NCBI GenBank assembly: GCA_009746045.1
Contig: RPFO01000219.1
Coordinates: 658,501-722,500, forward strand
Direction of reading: 5' to 3'
From: Mesostigma viride
Lineage: Eukaryota > Streptophyta > Mesostigmatophyceae > Mesostigmatales > Mesostigmataceae
DNA: 64,000 nt
Position numbers and translations under genes: made by a program. The first letter of the stretch is position 1; each line of letters begins with the position of its first letter. Positions 22,401 through 32,784 of the stretch are shown in pieces. The notes under the pieces were generated by a model. That model searched no databases and had not been told where the DNA came from. It saw only the letters and a list, made by a program, of their open reading frames with translations.

Positions 22401-24957
22401 TCATAATGCTGCTGTTATATGATAAGGCTACTTCATATTACTGCTACTTCATAATACTGCTACTCACTACTTCATAATGTCGCAACTTCATAATGCTGCT
22501 ATTATATGATAAGGCTACTTCATATTACTGCTACCCTGTAACAGTAATGACTTATTTGAGCTCGCATTGCAGGTGCCAGGTCTTCGGCGACCGTTACTCC
22601 TTTCACAGTCTCTCCCTACCTATCTACACACCCCTCTCCCCATCTGCGTTCACTTACTTGAGCCCGTGTTGTGGGTGACAGCTCTTTGGTGGCTCTTTGT
22701 TCCTTCTCTCTGTGCGTGTGCCTGTTTGCGTGCCCACGCACAACCGGTGCCCGGTTTAGGCCAGCCGGTGTTTGTCCCCCATCTGCTGCTGCTGCTGCTG
22801 CTGCGGCGGCGGCGGCGGCTTCAGCTGCTGCTTGCTGGCTGTCAATCTTCTTCCCCTCTCAATGCCTGGGCTCCATCGGCCGCCCACACATAAACACGTG
22901 CCAGGTCCTTGCCAGACACATTCTTTCCCTCCTGTAGCTACTGCTCTCCACTCGTCTGCCTGGCCCCACATACCAGTCACGCAGCACAACAGCGGACTTG
23001 GCACACAAGAGTTGCCGAGCCTTTTCCAGCCCTGATAACTTCCCTCTGCTCTCTCATCGCACAGAACACAATCTTATGTGTCTACCCCACTCTCTGGGTT
23101 CATTCACCGCCGCCACACGTCACGCGTTGCCACGGTGGTCCCAGGTCTATGCCACACTCAAGCCGGACGCGGCGGACCAACTCCGTGCGCTGTCACGGGC
23201 GTTCGAGGTGTACCTGATCGCCCGCGTCAACAGCGACGATGCGGAGGTGAGGCAGGGATGCCTTGCTATTTGTTACCGTTACAATTACTAGCAGCTAGCA
23301 CAGTACCGGCCCGTGTTGATAAGCGACGACGCGGAGGTGAGGCCTTAAGAGTGTAGTCGAACTGAGATGCTTGCCTGGCTAAAATTATTATCCGCGTCCC
23401 CTGTTCGCAGCCAGCCATTTGTTGTGATCGTGACAGGTCCTCTGTGTAGGCATCGAACCAAGACTGGGCAACCACGTTGTTGAAGCAAGTGTTGTGCACT
23501 CGATTGCTTCTCCAATGGTACCCCAATGGACCTTAGCATCCGCCACCCATACATGGGTTGGGCACAGGGATGCCCGGTGGTATCCCTGTCTTGTGCCTAG
23601 TATTTTCGTGTTGAAATGGTGATGGATGCTAATGGTTTGCTATTTTATACTAATGGCTCGCTGTCGCTCTATCACTCTATCTCGTAGCCGTTGGGTCATT
23701 AGACTTTCTATATATTTTTTTATTTTTAAGGTGCTTTGGGGGCATCAACAAGATAATCAGGTTGTGGGCTTGTCCCTGTGCCCTCCCATGGAAGTATCTG
23801 TACATTTAAGCCACTCACTCTTCTTCCCTGTCTCAGGACTTGCTACGCCCTGCTTCTCTATGTGCCTGCATGCCCAAACCTTCCTTTTTCCTTCCTCCCC
23901 CCCCCCAACCTCCACTCGCCGCCTCTTCTTTCCCCTCACCTAACTCACATAATCCCCGCCCCCCCCTCCCTGTGTGGTCCAGCGACGTGTCCTGGCCGCG
24001 CTGGATGAGAAAGGGCTTCTGCTGCCAGCCGAGGGGGGGATTAACCGACACAAGGTGGGTGGGCCCTAGTGGCCAGAATGGCAGCCGGCTCTCATAGGGG
24101 TGGGTGGGCCATATTGGCAAGCTGGGTGGGCCTACTGGCAAGGTGGGTGGGCCATAGTGGCCAGGTGGGTGGGCCCTAGTGGCAAGGTGGCTTGGCCATA
24201 GTGGCCAGGACGGCCTGCGGCTCTCATAGGGGTGGGTGGGCCTACATGACAAGGTGGGTGGGCCTACGTGACAAGGATGACAGCCGGTTCTCAGGGGTAA
24301 GTGGGTACATGAAAAAAACAGTTCTATGTGACAAGACCACGCGGGTGACGAAGATGGCTGGCGGGAGTAATTCGGCGGGGCGGCCGGCGGGCGGGCGGGC
24401 GGGCGGGCGGGCGGGCGGGCGGGCGAGCGGGCGGGCGGGCGGGCGGGCGGGCGGGAGGGAGGGAGGGAGGGAGGGAGGGAGGGAGGGAGGGAGGGAGGGA
24501 GGGAGGGAGGGAGGGAGGGAGGGAGGGAGGGAGGGAGGGAGGGAGGGAGGGAGGGAGGAGGGAGGGAGGGAGGGAGGGAGGGAGGGAGGGAGGGAGGGAG
24601 GGAGGGAGGAGGGAGGGAGGGAGGGCGGCGGGCGGGCGGCGGGCGGGCGGGCGGGCGGGCGGGCGGGCGGGCGGGCGGGCGGGCGGGTGGGTGGGTTGGT
24701 GGGTGGGTGGGTGGGTGGGTGGGTGGGTGGGTGGGTGGGTGGGTGGGTGGGTGGGTGGGTGGGTGGGTGGGCGGGTGCGTGGGTGGGTGAGTGGGCCGGC
24801 CGAGATCCAAGAGATTAAATGAATGGAAAGAATCACCCTCGTAATAATGATGATTGAAGGAAACATGGCTTCGTGCCATCGTGTCCTGTTCGACGGTGCA
24901 GACGTGTGAGACCCGTTCCCGGCTGCCCTGATGGCATGTATATAGTACTGCTTTAAT

Positions 24958-24991
<34 letters not shown>

Positions 24992-26176
24992 TACGCAAGC
25001 GTACCGCCCAACCATTGCATGTCCTTCAGCGTCACCAGGTCCTGGTCTGCGGCCCCTATATGGGACTTTGTAATCTATTCCCTGACCTACACAAGCACCA
25101 GTCGTGGTTTGTCATGCCCTTCACTCCATCATGTCCTATTTTGCGGCACTGACATGGGGCCTGTTATCACGTATTCCCTGACACACAATAATACGAGTGA
25201 CACACAATAAATTTTCCTTGGAACCATCATGCATGACAATGTCTCCAGGTCCTCTTCTGCGGCACCGACGTGGGCGCGTCATCGATCGTCCGCCAGCTAG
25301 AGCCGCAGCTGCACATCGACACGAGCGAGGAGCGCGTGCGCACGCTGGTGGTGGGTATAGTGACCCGCAGCAGCTTATAGTGACCTGTGGGCGTAGAAGT
25401 GTACATAGTGGCGCCGCAGCTGCACGTCGACGCGAGCGAGGAGTGCATGCGCACGCTGGTGGTGGGTACAGGGTTAGTGTAGCAATTGCACCGGTGCATG
25501 AAAGTGTATTATATTGTGTTTGTATATTTTACTGTGCGGCAGCTGCACCCTGCCGCATTGTTGGCTCAGTTCCTCGCCCAGGTACTGTATGCAAGGAGCG
25601 TGTGCGCTTCCCGGTTGTGGGTACTGGGGGCGGTGGTGTGCAAAACCTAAAGATAAGGCCACGAGGCGGATGTGTGCGTGCCCATGGAAGGCACGATAGC
25701 GAATGGTGACGCGGCGTACTTGCGTGGGCGCGTGCTATACTTTGAGCAGGCTCGTGCTTTCACTAATTGAAAACACGCCATATTGGAGTGCAGTCATGTG
25801 GTCTGGATCTTCCAGATGTCAGGCTTGCGCTAGTTGTCTCATGGATATATTGACTCAGCTGTGCTAGCTCTTACGAACAGAAACTTGCTTATTTTTGCTA
25901 CTAGCCATTCTTTTGCACAGGAATATGTAACATCATCAGGACAACTACGTTGAGAAGACCATGATACTGATCACTAGTTACTGCTGGCCTCGATGATAAC
26001 ACCGTGATGGTTGGGGTGATGTTTGACTGCACTTCCCTTGCATTCCCGTCGTCTTGCCTGCACAGCGCTTCGTTCCGCGGTTGCTGCACGTTATGAGCCC
26101 AGGCGTTGCTGCGCCAGCAGGACTGCCATCCAATGTGGCGGTTGCTGCCTCCCTTTCCGTCATATTTGGCATGTGA
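16500..26176 (+). CDS. PEX22: PEX22, peroxisomal membrane anchor for the PEX4 ubiquitin conjugase
   Basis: Eight exons, all phase 0 and GT-AG: 16500-16589, 19553-19951, 21092-21154, 21804-21860, 23145-23246, 23983-24054, 25249-25350, 26066-26176 (996 nt, 331 aa plus stop). After a short N-terminus comes one membrane segment ([16 protein letters not shown], about 36-51), a Ser/Gly/Ala-rich linker, and the cytosolic fold: [79 protein letters not shown], ending SLSVIFGM. These follow plant PEX22 block by block (VTC..G..LEE..PEEL; LFC.T..G..S.VRQLEP..HIDT). PEX22 tethers and activates PEX4, needed to recycle the import receptor PEX5. The exon 7 end could be three bases earlier. Introns 1, 4 and 6 are repeat-rich. 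Confidence 0.9.
17086..17150 (+). repeat. (CCCCGT)n/(CCACGT)n array in PEX22 intron 1
   Basis: Hexanucleotide repeats gtcccc and gtccac just upstream of the large C-rich minisatellite. Confidence 0.9.
17486..19530 (+). repeat. 2-kb C-rich minisatellite (CCCTTGCCCACC)n in PEX22 intron 1
   Basis: About 2 kb of cttgcccacccc and cttgcccacccccc units, mixed with cccattccccttcttgcccc variants in higher-order blocks, fills most of the 2963-bp intron 1 (16590-19552) and merges with the polypyrimidine tract of the exon 2 acceptor. The other strand is runs of G. Long Pro/Leu/His and Gly/Lys/Ala ORFs here are artefacts. Confidence 0.97.
20000..20440 (+). repeat. Copies of the PEX22 exon 2 donor border
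   Basis: The exon 2 end and donor (ctctcggtgggttgg at about 19946) recurs as aactcggtgggttgggg near 20009, aacttggtgggtgggg near 20113 and gtcggtgggttgggg near 20411, each in the downstream intron. The first two are preceded by the same gtgttctgtgtgcatg, showing tandem units of about 100 bp. Confidence 0.85.
20752..20800 (+). repeat. Upstream copy of the PEX22 exon 3 acceptor border
   Basis: tggtgccgcaggaaagtatc and the following cccccagtcctca resemble ccggtgccacaggaaagcgtc plus cccccagtcgtcg at 21080-21110, the real acceptor and start of exon 3. The copy is 330 bp upstream in intron 2. Confidence 0.8.
21941..21990 (+). repeat. Downstream copy of the PEX22 exon 4 end
   Basis: ctgcaggagaccatcccaga and the following ggagacggaggcgggt copy the exon 4 end and donor (ctgcaggagaccatcccgga, ggagctggaggtgggt, 21831-21866). 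The copied donor is GCGGGT rather than GTGGGT. Confidence 0.9.
22085..22545 (+). repeat. TACTGCTACTTCATAA-type tandem repeat in PEX22 intron 4
   Basis: Irregular short units (tactgctac) pass into a regular array of roughly 85 bp containing ctcactacttcataatgttg, cttcataatgctgctgttat and aaggctacttcatattactg. No exon is seen here. Confidence 0.85.
23314..23346 (+). repeat. Downstream copy of the PEX22 exon 5 end
   Basis: gttgataagcgacgacgcgg followed by aggtgagg copies the real exon end gtcaacagcgacgatgcgg plus aggtgagg (23228-23250), including a GTGAGG donor, 86 bp downstream. Confidence 0.85.
24055..24300 (+). repeat. Array of PEX22 exon 6 donor copies
   Basis: The real border (cacaaggtgggtgggcccta, donor at 24055) is followed by at least six more (c/a)aggtgggtgggcc-type units with agtggccag or agtggcaag spacers, up to about 24275. 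A longer unit ending cggctctcataggggtgggt occurs twice. Confidence 0.9.
24380..24790 (+). repeat. Compound (GGGC)n-(GGGA)n-(GGGC)n-(GGGT)n microsatellite
   Basis: Four successive tetranucleotide tracts in PEX22 intron 6, about 410 bp in all, each differing by the base after GGG. A (CA)n tract follows at 24960-24989. Confidence 0.97.
25020..25170 (+). repeat. Two upstream copies of the PEX22 exon 7 acceptor border
   Basis: tcaccaggtcctggtctgcg (25033) and tcatgtcctattttgcggca (25127) copy the real tctccaggtcctcttctgcg (25243), each followed by a decayed gacatgggg-like stretch and a shared tattccctgac block, showing tandem units of about 100 bp. Confidence 0.85.
25413..25625 (+). repeat. Downstream copies of the PEX22 exon 7 end
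   Basis: cgccgcagctgcacgtcgac through cacgctggtggtgggtac (25412-25469) is a long copy of the exon 7 3' half with its donor; a second, broken copy is split between 25537-25552 (cggcagctgcaccctg) and about 25592-25622 (aaggagcgtgtgcgcttcccgg region). Confidence 0.85.
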
Positions 26177-26654
26177 ATCGGACAGGTCATTGCCAGTGAG
26201 CTGCATAGCAATGAGCAGCTGGCAGGTTAGGGCAGCCGTAAGAGCATTGTGAATATTCTTTCTTTGGAAAGAGACATTTCCCTCTATTACAGTTCTGTGA
26301 CGCTTGAAGGAGGTCACGATCAACCCACTGAGGAGAAAATATCAGCAGCAACACATGGCGCGACGAAAGCACGTTCTTATTTGTATTTACAAATGTGTAC
26401 TTGCCTTCCATATGCACAGTAGTTCTCATTTCAATTTGCCCCTGTCGCCTTTTGTCTGTCAGCCCCTACTAATAAGTGTAGGCTCTTCATCGCTATCCCT
26501 TCCTAATTTATTTAATTAACACGTAGACTGTACTCCTACACACAGATCTCGAGTGATTTATCTAGTACCAAATCCGAAAGGCTTGCATCACTCCCCGGAC
26601 AGGAGAACTTTTGCGGATGACTGTAGGTGTAAGTTGGCGATGCCATGGTATCCG
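26177..26654. other. 3' flank of PEX22, no gene seen
   Basis: AT-richer sequence without a supportable ORF or repeat family. No convincing polyadenylation signal could be chosen. Confidence 0.4.
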
Positions 26655-26800
26655 GAGACGTCCGTCCTATAGTCAGCAAAATTGGTGCGAGAGGTCCCCA
26701 GTTCGATTCCGGTCGGATTCATTTGCAGATCGCGTTTTCCGCGTTTTCCGCGGCCTGGCACTGAACGCAAAGGTTTTCACCTTTGCGGAGTGTCTGATCA
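26655..26800 (+). mobile_element. tRNA-derived SINE-like element, copy 1
   Basis: gagacgtccgtcctatagtc then ggtgcgagaggtccccag and agttcgattccgg resemble a tRNA A-box and B-box (GTTCGATTCC) with a degenerate clover leaf. The same 150 bases recur at 27095. The downstream 26800-26872 (gcctcacgtgagcatagg) resembles the 3' end of the local RTE-like LINE in minus orientation. Confidence 0.65.
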
Positions 26801-26968
26801 GAACACGTAGACTGCCTCACGTGAGCATAGGCCCTCAGCCGGATGGTAACTGAATGGGGTGGATGCTATCTTGCTTCACACACATTTTCTGTTTGTTGTG
26901 AGGGGTTTCCATCCCCACCTCATTTTCTTTTTACTTTTTTTACGTTACTTTTCTTCTTATTAATTTAT

Positions 26969-27050
26969 ACAGTAAGTAAGTACTTGCGTGTCATGCGCAT
27001 GGGTATGCCACAGAGTACTATGCTGATCTCATTAGAAAATAATTACACGA
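26969..27050 (+). repeat. Interspersed repeat end with (AAGT)n tail
   Basis: agtaagtaagtacttgcgtg and tcatgcgcatgggtatgcca match the block next to the (AAGT)n array at 5957 and the copy at 31500-31580. Taken on the minus strand it looks like the 3' end of a small retroelement with a TTAC-type tail. Confidence 0.6.
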
Positions 27051-27094
27051 AAGTTACAAATATCGTCTGCATCATGCCCCAACCATATATAACA

Positions 27095-27250
27095 GAGACG
27101 TCCGTCCTATAGTCAGCAAAATTGGTGCGAGAGGTCCCCAGTTCGATTCCGGCCTGGATTCATTTGCAGATCGCGTTTTTCCGCGTTTTCCGCGGACGGG
27201 CACTGAACGCAAATGGTTTTCACCTTTTGAGGCGTGCCAAATCAGAATAT
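27095..27250 (+). mobile_element. tRNA-derived SINE-like element, copy 2
   Basis: Nearly identical to 26655-26800 through the A-box, B-box and cagatcgcgtttttccgcgt body. The two copies diverge after gaacgcaa-ggttttcacctt. Same orientation, about 440 bp apart. Confidence 0.65.
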
Positions 27251-28460
27251 ATAACTTCCAAGAATAGTTGTCTCAAAAAATGTAATTAATATAGCCACTA
27301 GAGGGGGATATAATCCTCATCTGGGCTGCATGTCCTACATACTCTAATACTCTAATGGCAGGCGAGGCGGTAGTGTAGCGGCTATCCTCAGGGGCAAATA
27401 ACCTCCACCTGCAGCTAGACCTCTACCCTGCATTCTAGCAATGCATGGGCCGCGGGTCCCATCCATCATGAAATATGTGCTACATGACCTCCCCACGGAG
27501 GCATGTTATAATTTAATTTTTGGGCCGCGGGACCCGTGGGGAGAAACCAGGAACATGCCCCTCGGGAAGGTGCTTATCGCAGACGGCAGCCCATTTCACC
27601 TTGTCCATGCATCGTTGTCTCACTTCATGTAAGCGCGGCAGCCTATACCAGCAGTGTAGATTAGTCAGGCCTAGCCTAGCATGTGGCCCACGCGCATGTG
27701 CGCCCATAATGGCCCCCATGGATGCTGCTTTCACTATTGAGCCGCGCCCAGCCTACAACGGGACCTCCCATGGATGATGCATTAAGAATTTAGCCATGCC
27801 ATGCCTATGCAGGGAGTTACTCTCTGCTGAGATGCCATGTGTACACCAGCTATAGCCTAGCCACATATACCTTCCACCCCATATGTCATGCAGGCCTTCT
27901 AGGCCCTCTCCTCAAGCCCCCTCTGGGTGCCTGTGCTTGTTAAGGAGGCATGAACCATCATGGTGGTGCAGGTGCACCTTGTGCACCCAGAGCAGGTGAT
28001 AGTTGTACATCCTCCACCTGCAGGTTGTAGCCCTGATTGTATTACAAACCCATTAATTAATTAATTAATTAATTAAACTCGTGCTCCCGTTGGGGAGTCA
28101 CGGAGCACCGAAGTGCTTTTAATCCCTGTGTGTGCACTACAGGAGAAAGGGCAGAGACCCCCAGTCTCCTTCATGCCAAAGGCATGCCACAGCTGCAATC
28201 GGGCGCGGCTAGCTAAAAGGACAGGCTAACGATCCGGCAAACTGTGGGTGCAATAAGACCCATGTGAGCATATCATAGCAAGGAGCGTGGGCAAGTAATC
28301 TGAACATAGCCAGGGCGTAGCATGGCTGTACTAGGACTAGGCTAAGGCTATGGCTGGTTGTGTACCGTGCGTTGGCGGCACGTGACTAGGTGTGTTGGCA
28401 CAGCTAGGCAACATTCTAGGCATGGCTGCCTTAGCGGCAGTGACGCCAATGGTTACAAGC
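27251..28460. other. Repeat-derived intergenic DNA without a gene
   Basis: Contains a tRNA-like start (gcggtagtgtagcggctatc at about 27368), a block shared with 14000-14150 reversed (accttccaccccatatgtc and cctccacctgcaggttgtag), an (ATTA)n tract near 28050-28075, and a ctcccgttggggagtcacgg block at 28084 that recurs at 46297. No intact ORF. Confidence 0.5.
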
Positions 28461-28476
28461 TAGGGCTATTGCTATT

Positions 28477-28680
28477 CTAGCCCGCTGGGGGCGTCCACAT
28501 CTTGTGGTTGATCATCAGGTCCCCGCCCCTCCAGTACACCTTGGGCTTCTGGGGGTCCTGCTTATGGCGGAGGTATTCCGGCCACAGGTCGCGTCGCTGC
28601 TGTTGCTGAGCGGGGGTGAGGTCGTCATACAAACCCATAGATGCCCCTTTCTCAGGGCTATGTGTTACATATGCTCCCAA
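28477..28680 (-). pseudogene. LINE ORF1 C-terminal fragment
   Basis: Minus frame encodes AYVTHSPEKG, DDLTPAQQQQRRDLWPEYLR and PKVYWRGGDLMINHKMW, a typical ORF1 C-terminal domain of plant/algal LINEs. The same block recurs in diverged form at 33390-33570 on the plus strand. The 5' part is lost. Confidence 0.65.
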
Positions 28681-28914
28681 CGGAGCTATGATTTTAATTA
28701 ATTAATTAATTAATGTAAGCGCGGAGTACAGATAATCCCGGAAGCTAGCCCTGTGTTACGTCGCGGAATACCACCGCCTCCTCGCCCACGACCTACCAAA
28801 GAACCTCACCTAATTCTACCTAAGCTAGTGAGGCCGCCGGCTCCTGAGGAACTATTCTGTGCGAAAGTCGGACGCGACGATTCAGATCTCAATGCATTTA
28901 CATATGCATTACCA

Positions 28915-28967
28915 TTAATTAATTAATTAATTAATTAATTAATTAATTAATTAATTAATTAATTAAT
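28915..28967 (+). repeat. (ATTA)n microsatellite
   Basis: Tetranucleotide tract; similar tracts at 28690, 29033-29050, 45115-45135 and 46280 accompany LINE 3' ends and are probably their tails or slippage from them. Confidence 0.9.
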
Positions 28968-31040
28968 AGACGCGTGACTGCGTCACGTGAGCATAAGTCC
29001 TCAGTGGGAGGGGAACATAGGATGGAATGGATTAATTAATTAATTAATTGATAGACACGTGACTGCGTCACGTGAGCATAAGTCCTCAGTGGGGGGGGAA
29101 CATGGGATGGAATGGATGGTATATGCTATCATCTAGGTCCTAGTTACAGGGGTGTGGGCACCGCGGCCCGAATCGCTATGAATGCCACACTTGGTCACAC
29201 GCGGAGCCCCCACAGGCTTGGGGGTGGTCTCCTTCATCACTACTACTTGCCATCTATCCTTGCGCACCATCTGCCTCCATATTACAGACAAACCAGGAGG
29301 CTGCCCGGGGGTGAGCCCGTCACGTCTAGCGTAGCACATGTCCATGCCGAGTCTATCACGAAAAGTCCACGGGTGGCGGCCCTGCCGCGCGCGGCCGGGG
29401 GCACGCCAGGTGAGGACATATCGCCCAGGCTGGGCGGGCTTGGTGCCAGCTAGTCTATCTGATGTATCTACCTGATCTGTGCGGGCCAGGTGCCCGGCTA
29501 GGCCCAGGCGCCTGTGCCTAATAATGTGGGAAACATAGGGCAAATCAGCGTACAAATCCTCATTACTAATGTGCAAACCAAAGGGGCCTTGCGCAGCATC
29601 TTGGTGACGGCGCCGTCGAGTCGTTGCTCCAGCTCCTGCATCAGTGTCCACGTCTCGGCGCCGTAGGTCAGGATCGTCAGAATGACGACCTTGAAGAGGT
29701 CACGCTTGACGATCCGGGGTAGGGCGGGGTTGCTCCACCAGCGGCGGTGGTCATGGAGGTGCGCCCACGCCATGCCGATCCGTGTCGTCATGTCGTCCTC
29801 GCAGTCGGGAAGCCAACTGCCGAGCAGCTTGAAGCGGCCTGAAGGAGGGTAGTTGACCTCGGCATCGTCTAAGAGGCGGAGTGTGGGTGGGGGCCCTGCC
29901 ATGCCGAGGGCCAGGGCCTCCGTTTTGGGGCTGATTTCTAGACCAACCGCCCGAGCCTCGAGCGCCAGGCAGTCCAGCCAAAGTTGGGCAGACTCCGGCT
30001 TCTCGATGAGCGTGATGTCGTCGGCATAAATGAGGTCAGCTAGTAAGTTCTGCTTGTTAGTCGGCCCCCCTTCCCCAAGCTCGTTCGTGATCGCTAGGCC
30101 AGGGGCACGGCCTGCAATGCTAGCAAAGCGAGCACGTGCCTGGCGCATGACATAATCCACTACAATAATAAACAGGTACGGCGACAGGACGCAACCCTGC
30201 CAGACGCCGGTCTGCAGTGGGCATGGCGGGGTACCTAATGCCGTGTTGAGTGCGCACCGAAGTGGTCGACCCCTCATACAGCGTGCGGATGACGGTAATC
30301 AGGGGAGTGGGGACGCGAGCGCGAGCAAGTACAGCCCATAGAGCGTCCCAGAGGACAGAATCAAAAGCCTTGATGAAGTCGACGAAGATCAGGATGGCGG
30401 GAAACTCACCAGGTTGCAGGAGAGCGATTTCCTCGAAGAGGCGACGCGCGACGAAGATGGCCATGACGGTGTTGCGCCCAGGACGGAAGCCCATTTGACT
30501 TTCCCCAAGGTGACAGTCGAGAGCAGAACGAAGGCGGTTGAGGATCATGCGCATGAACAACTTAAGTGCGGCGCTCTGGATGCAGACTCCTCTGTAGTTG
30601 GCGGGGTCGTCAGGGGAACCTTTGTTTTTGTACAGCATAATACGGTAGCTGTGCTGCCACTCAGGAATCGGCGGCGCGTCGGCAAGCAGGATCCGGTTGC
30701 AGACGTCAAGCAGGAATCGACCGTGAGCGCCGTCAGCTTAATCACCGGGGCTGGGAGCTGGTCAGGTCCAACGGCGGCATAAAAGCGGAGTTGCTTGGCG
30801 GCGGTGCTCAGCTCGAGCTCGGTGAACGGCGGGATTGCTCGTTGGGGTCGGCCAGGGGTTCCGTCAGGGCTGGGTACGTGTAGTCCTGCTCAGCGGCGGG
30901 CGGCGTGGGCGGCGCCGGCAGGGACGTCCGCCGGCCGTGCTACTGCCAGGCGTGCGGCCGCCAGAGGGCCAAGCGGCGGAGGCGGCGGGGGGGCGCCGAG
31001 CAGCCGGGACTGGGAGGAATACCACTGGTCGAGCTGCTGC
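28968..31040 (-). mobile_element. RTE-like LINE, copy A, with broken reverse transcriptase
   Basis: Minus strand, from the 5' junction near 31040 to a tail near 29033. Coding parts: STAAKQLRFYAA near 30800; RT fingers and palm in 30120-30638 (YRIMLYKNKG, GFRPGRNTVMA, VDFIKAFDSVLW); palm with the YADDITLI active site in 29498-30277; thumb and C-terminus in 29133-29651 (TYGAETWTL, RHRRLGLAGHLART), the latter typical of RTE-like elements. A four-base insertion near 30230 and an approximately 11-base deletion near 29583, seen against copy B, break the frame. Not functional. Confidence 0.85.
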
Positions 31041-31375
31041 TGATGGAATGGATGGTGTAAGCAATCTAGGTCCTAGTTACAGGGTTGTGGGCACCGCGGC
31101 CCGAATCGCTGTGAATGCCATACGCGGTCACACGCGGAGCCCCCACCGACCTGGGGGTGGTCTCCTTCATCACTACTTGCCATCTATCCTTGCGTACCAT
31201 CTGCCTCCATATTACAGAGAAACGGCAGGAGGCTGCCCGGGTGTGAGCCCGTCACGTACGTCTAGTGTAGACCTCATGTCCATGCCGAGTCACCAGGAGG
31301 CTATCACGAAAAGTCCACAGGTGGCGGCCCATGCATGCCGCGCGCGGCCTGGGGCATGCCAGGTGAGGACGCATA
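31041..31375 (-). mobile_element. 3' end fragment of the RTE-like LINE
   Basis: atcgct-tgaatgccatacgcggtcacacgc and following bases match the 3' end of copy A (29140-29420) closely. Its 3' end touches the 5' end of copy A directly, giving a head-to-tail pair. Confidence 0.8.
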
Positions 31376-31494
31376 ACTATTAACTACTAGGATGCATAAC
31401 TATGATATGCGCCATAAACCAATTATGCCGTGACCAATTCAATTCGATCAGTACGTCGATGTTACGAAGGAAACACCTAGTAAGCCATGACCCA

Positions 31495-31580
31495 AGGTTG
31501 TGTGTCATGCGCATGGGCATGCCACGCAGTACTGTGCTAACTCATTAGAAACTATCTCATTAGAAAAATAATGGGATCAG
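31495..31580 (+). repeat. Interspersed repeat, third copy of the tgtcatgcgcatggg family
   Basis: tgtgtcatgcgcatgggcat and gccacgcagtactgtgctaa match 26985-27035. The (AAGT) tail is missing here. Confidence 0.6.
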
Positions 31581-31584
31581 GAAT

Positions 31585-31835
31585 GGATGATGCTAACGCT
31601 ATCTAGTTCCTAGTTACAGGGTTGTGGGCACCACGGCCTGAATCGCTATGAAGGCCAAACGCGGTCACACGCGGAGCTGGCCGGGCCACAGATGTGGGGT
31701 TGGTCTCCTTCATCACTACTTGCCGTCTATCCTTCACCAACCATCTGCCTCCATAATATTACCGAGACAAACCAGGAGGCTGCCCGGGTGTGAGCTCGTC
31801 TCGTCTAGGGTAGCACAATTGTCCATATGCCTACT
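31585..31835 (-). mobile_element. 3' end fragment of the RTE-like LINE, diverged
   Basis: cctagttacagggttgtggg and tggtctccttcatcactact are shared with the other LINE 3' ends; the middle is altered (gagctggccgggccacagat). Confidence 0.7.
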
Positions 31836-32198
31836 AGTCTATTATCACGGAATTAAAGACTCCTCGACCTCACGTGGGCCGGGCCCAGCCAGGTTAGACG
31901 CCGCAAGGCCCGCACCTTCGATGAAAGAACAGCCCGTAGAGGACATGGGGGGCCTAGGCCTCAGTCCCCGTGATCGAAGTGGAAAAAGATTATGGACAAG
32001 GCCAAGTGGGCCCAGGTCATATCGAGGACAACAACCCCCCGGGCGGTGCAGTGGGAAAGCCGCGCGTTTGCACTCGTGGTGGGAAGCATGCTAGACAAGA
32101 CCCCGGCCTAGGGTCGCGGGCACCATAGTTACAGAGTAGGACTATTTTTGTAGATAGCTTGTAGATAGCTCAGACCGGTAGGATTGTGTGTACCCCGA
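31836..32198. other. No recognisable feature
   Basis: GC-rich stretch between a LINE fragment and the (ATCC)n array. Short open frames do not resemble a family I know. Confidence 0.4.
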
Positions 32199-32778
32199 TC
32201 CATCCATCCATCCATCCATCCATCCATCCATCCATCCATCCATCCATCCATCCATCCATCCATCCATCCATCCATCCATCCATCCATCCATCCATCCATC
32301 CATCCATCCATCCATCCATCCATCCATCCATCCATCCATCCATCCATCCATCCATCCATCCATCCATCCATCCATCCATCCATCCATCCATCCATCCATC
32401 CATCCATCCATCCATCCATCCATCCATCCATGTCCATCCATCCATCCATCCATCCATCCATCCATCCATCCATCCATCCATCCATCCATCCATCCATCCA
32501 TCCATCCATCCATCCATCCATCCATCCATCCATCCATCCATCCATCCATCCATCCATCCATCCATCCATCCATCCATCCATCCATCCATCCATCCATCCA
32601 TCCATCCATCCATCCATCCATCCATCCATCCATCCATCCATCCATCCATCCATCCATCCATCCATCCATCCATCCATCCATCCATCCATCCATCCATCCA
32701 TCCATCCATCCATCCATCCATCCATCCATCCATCCATCCATCCATCCATCCATCCATCCATCCATCCATCCATCCATC
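32199..32778 (+). repeat. (ATCC)n microsatellite, 580 bp
   Basis: Pure tetranucleotide array with a single interruption (catgtccatcc near 32430). It forces open frames of Met-Asp-Gly-Trp or Ile-His-Pro-Ser repeats in five frames; none is a gene. Confidence 0.98.
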
Positions 32779-32784
32779 GCCGGG

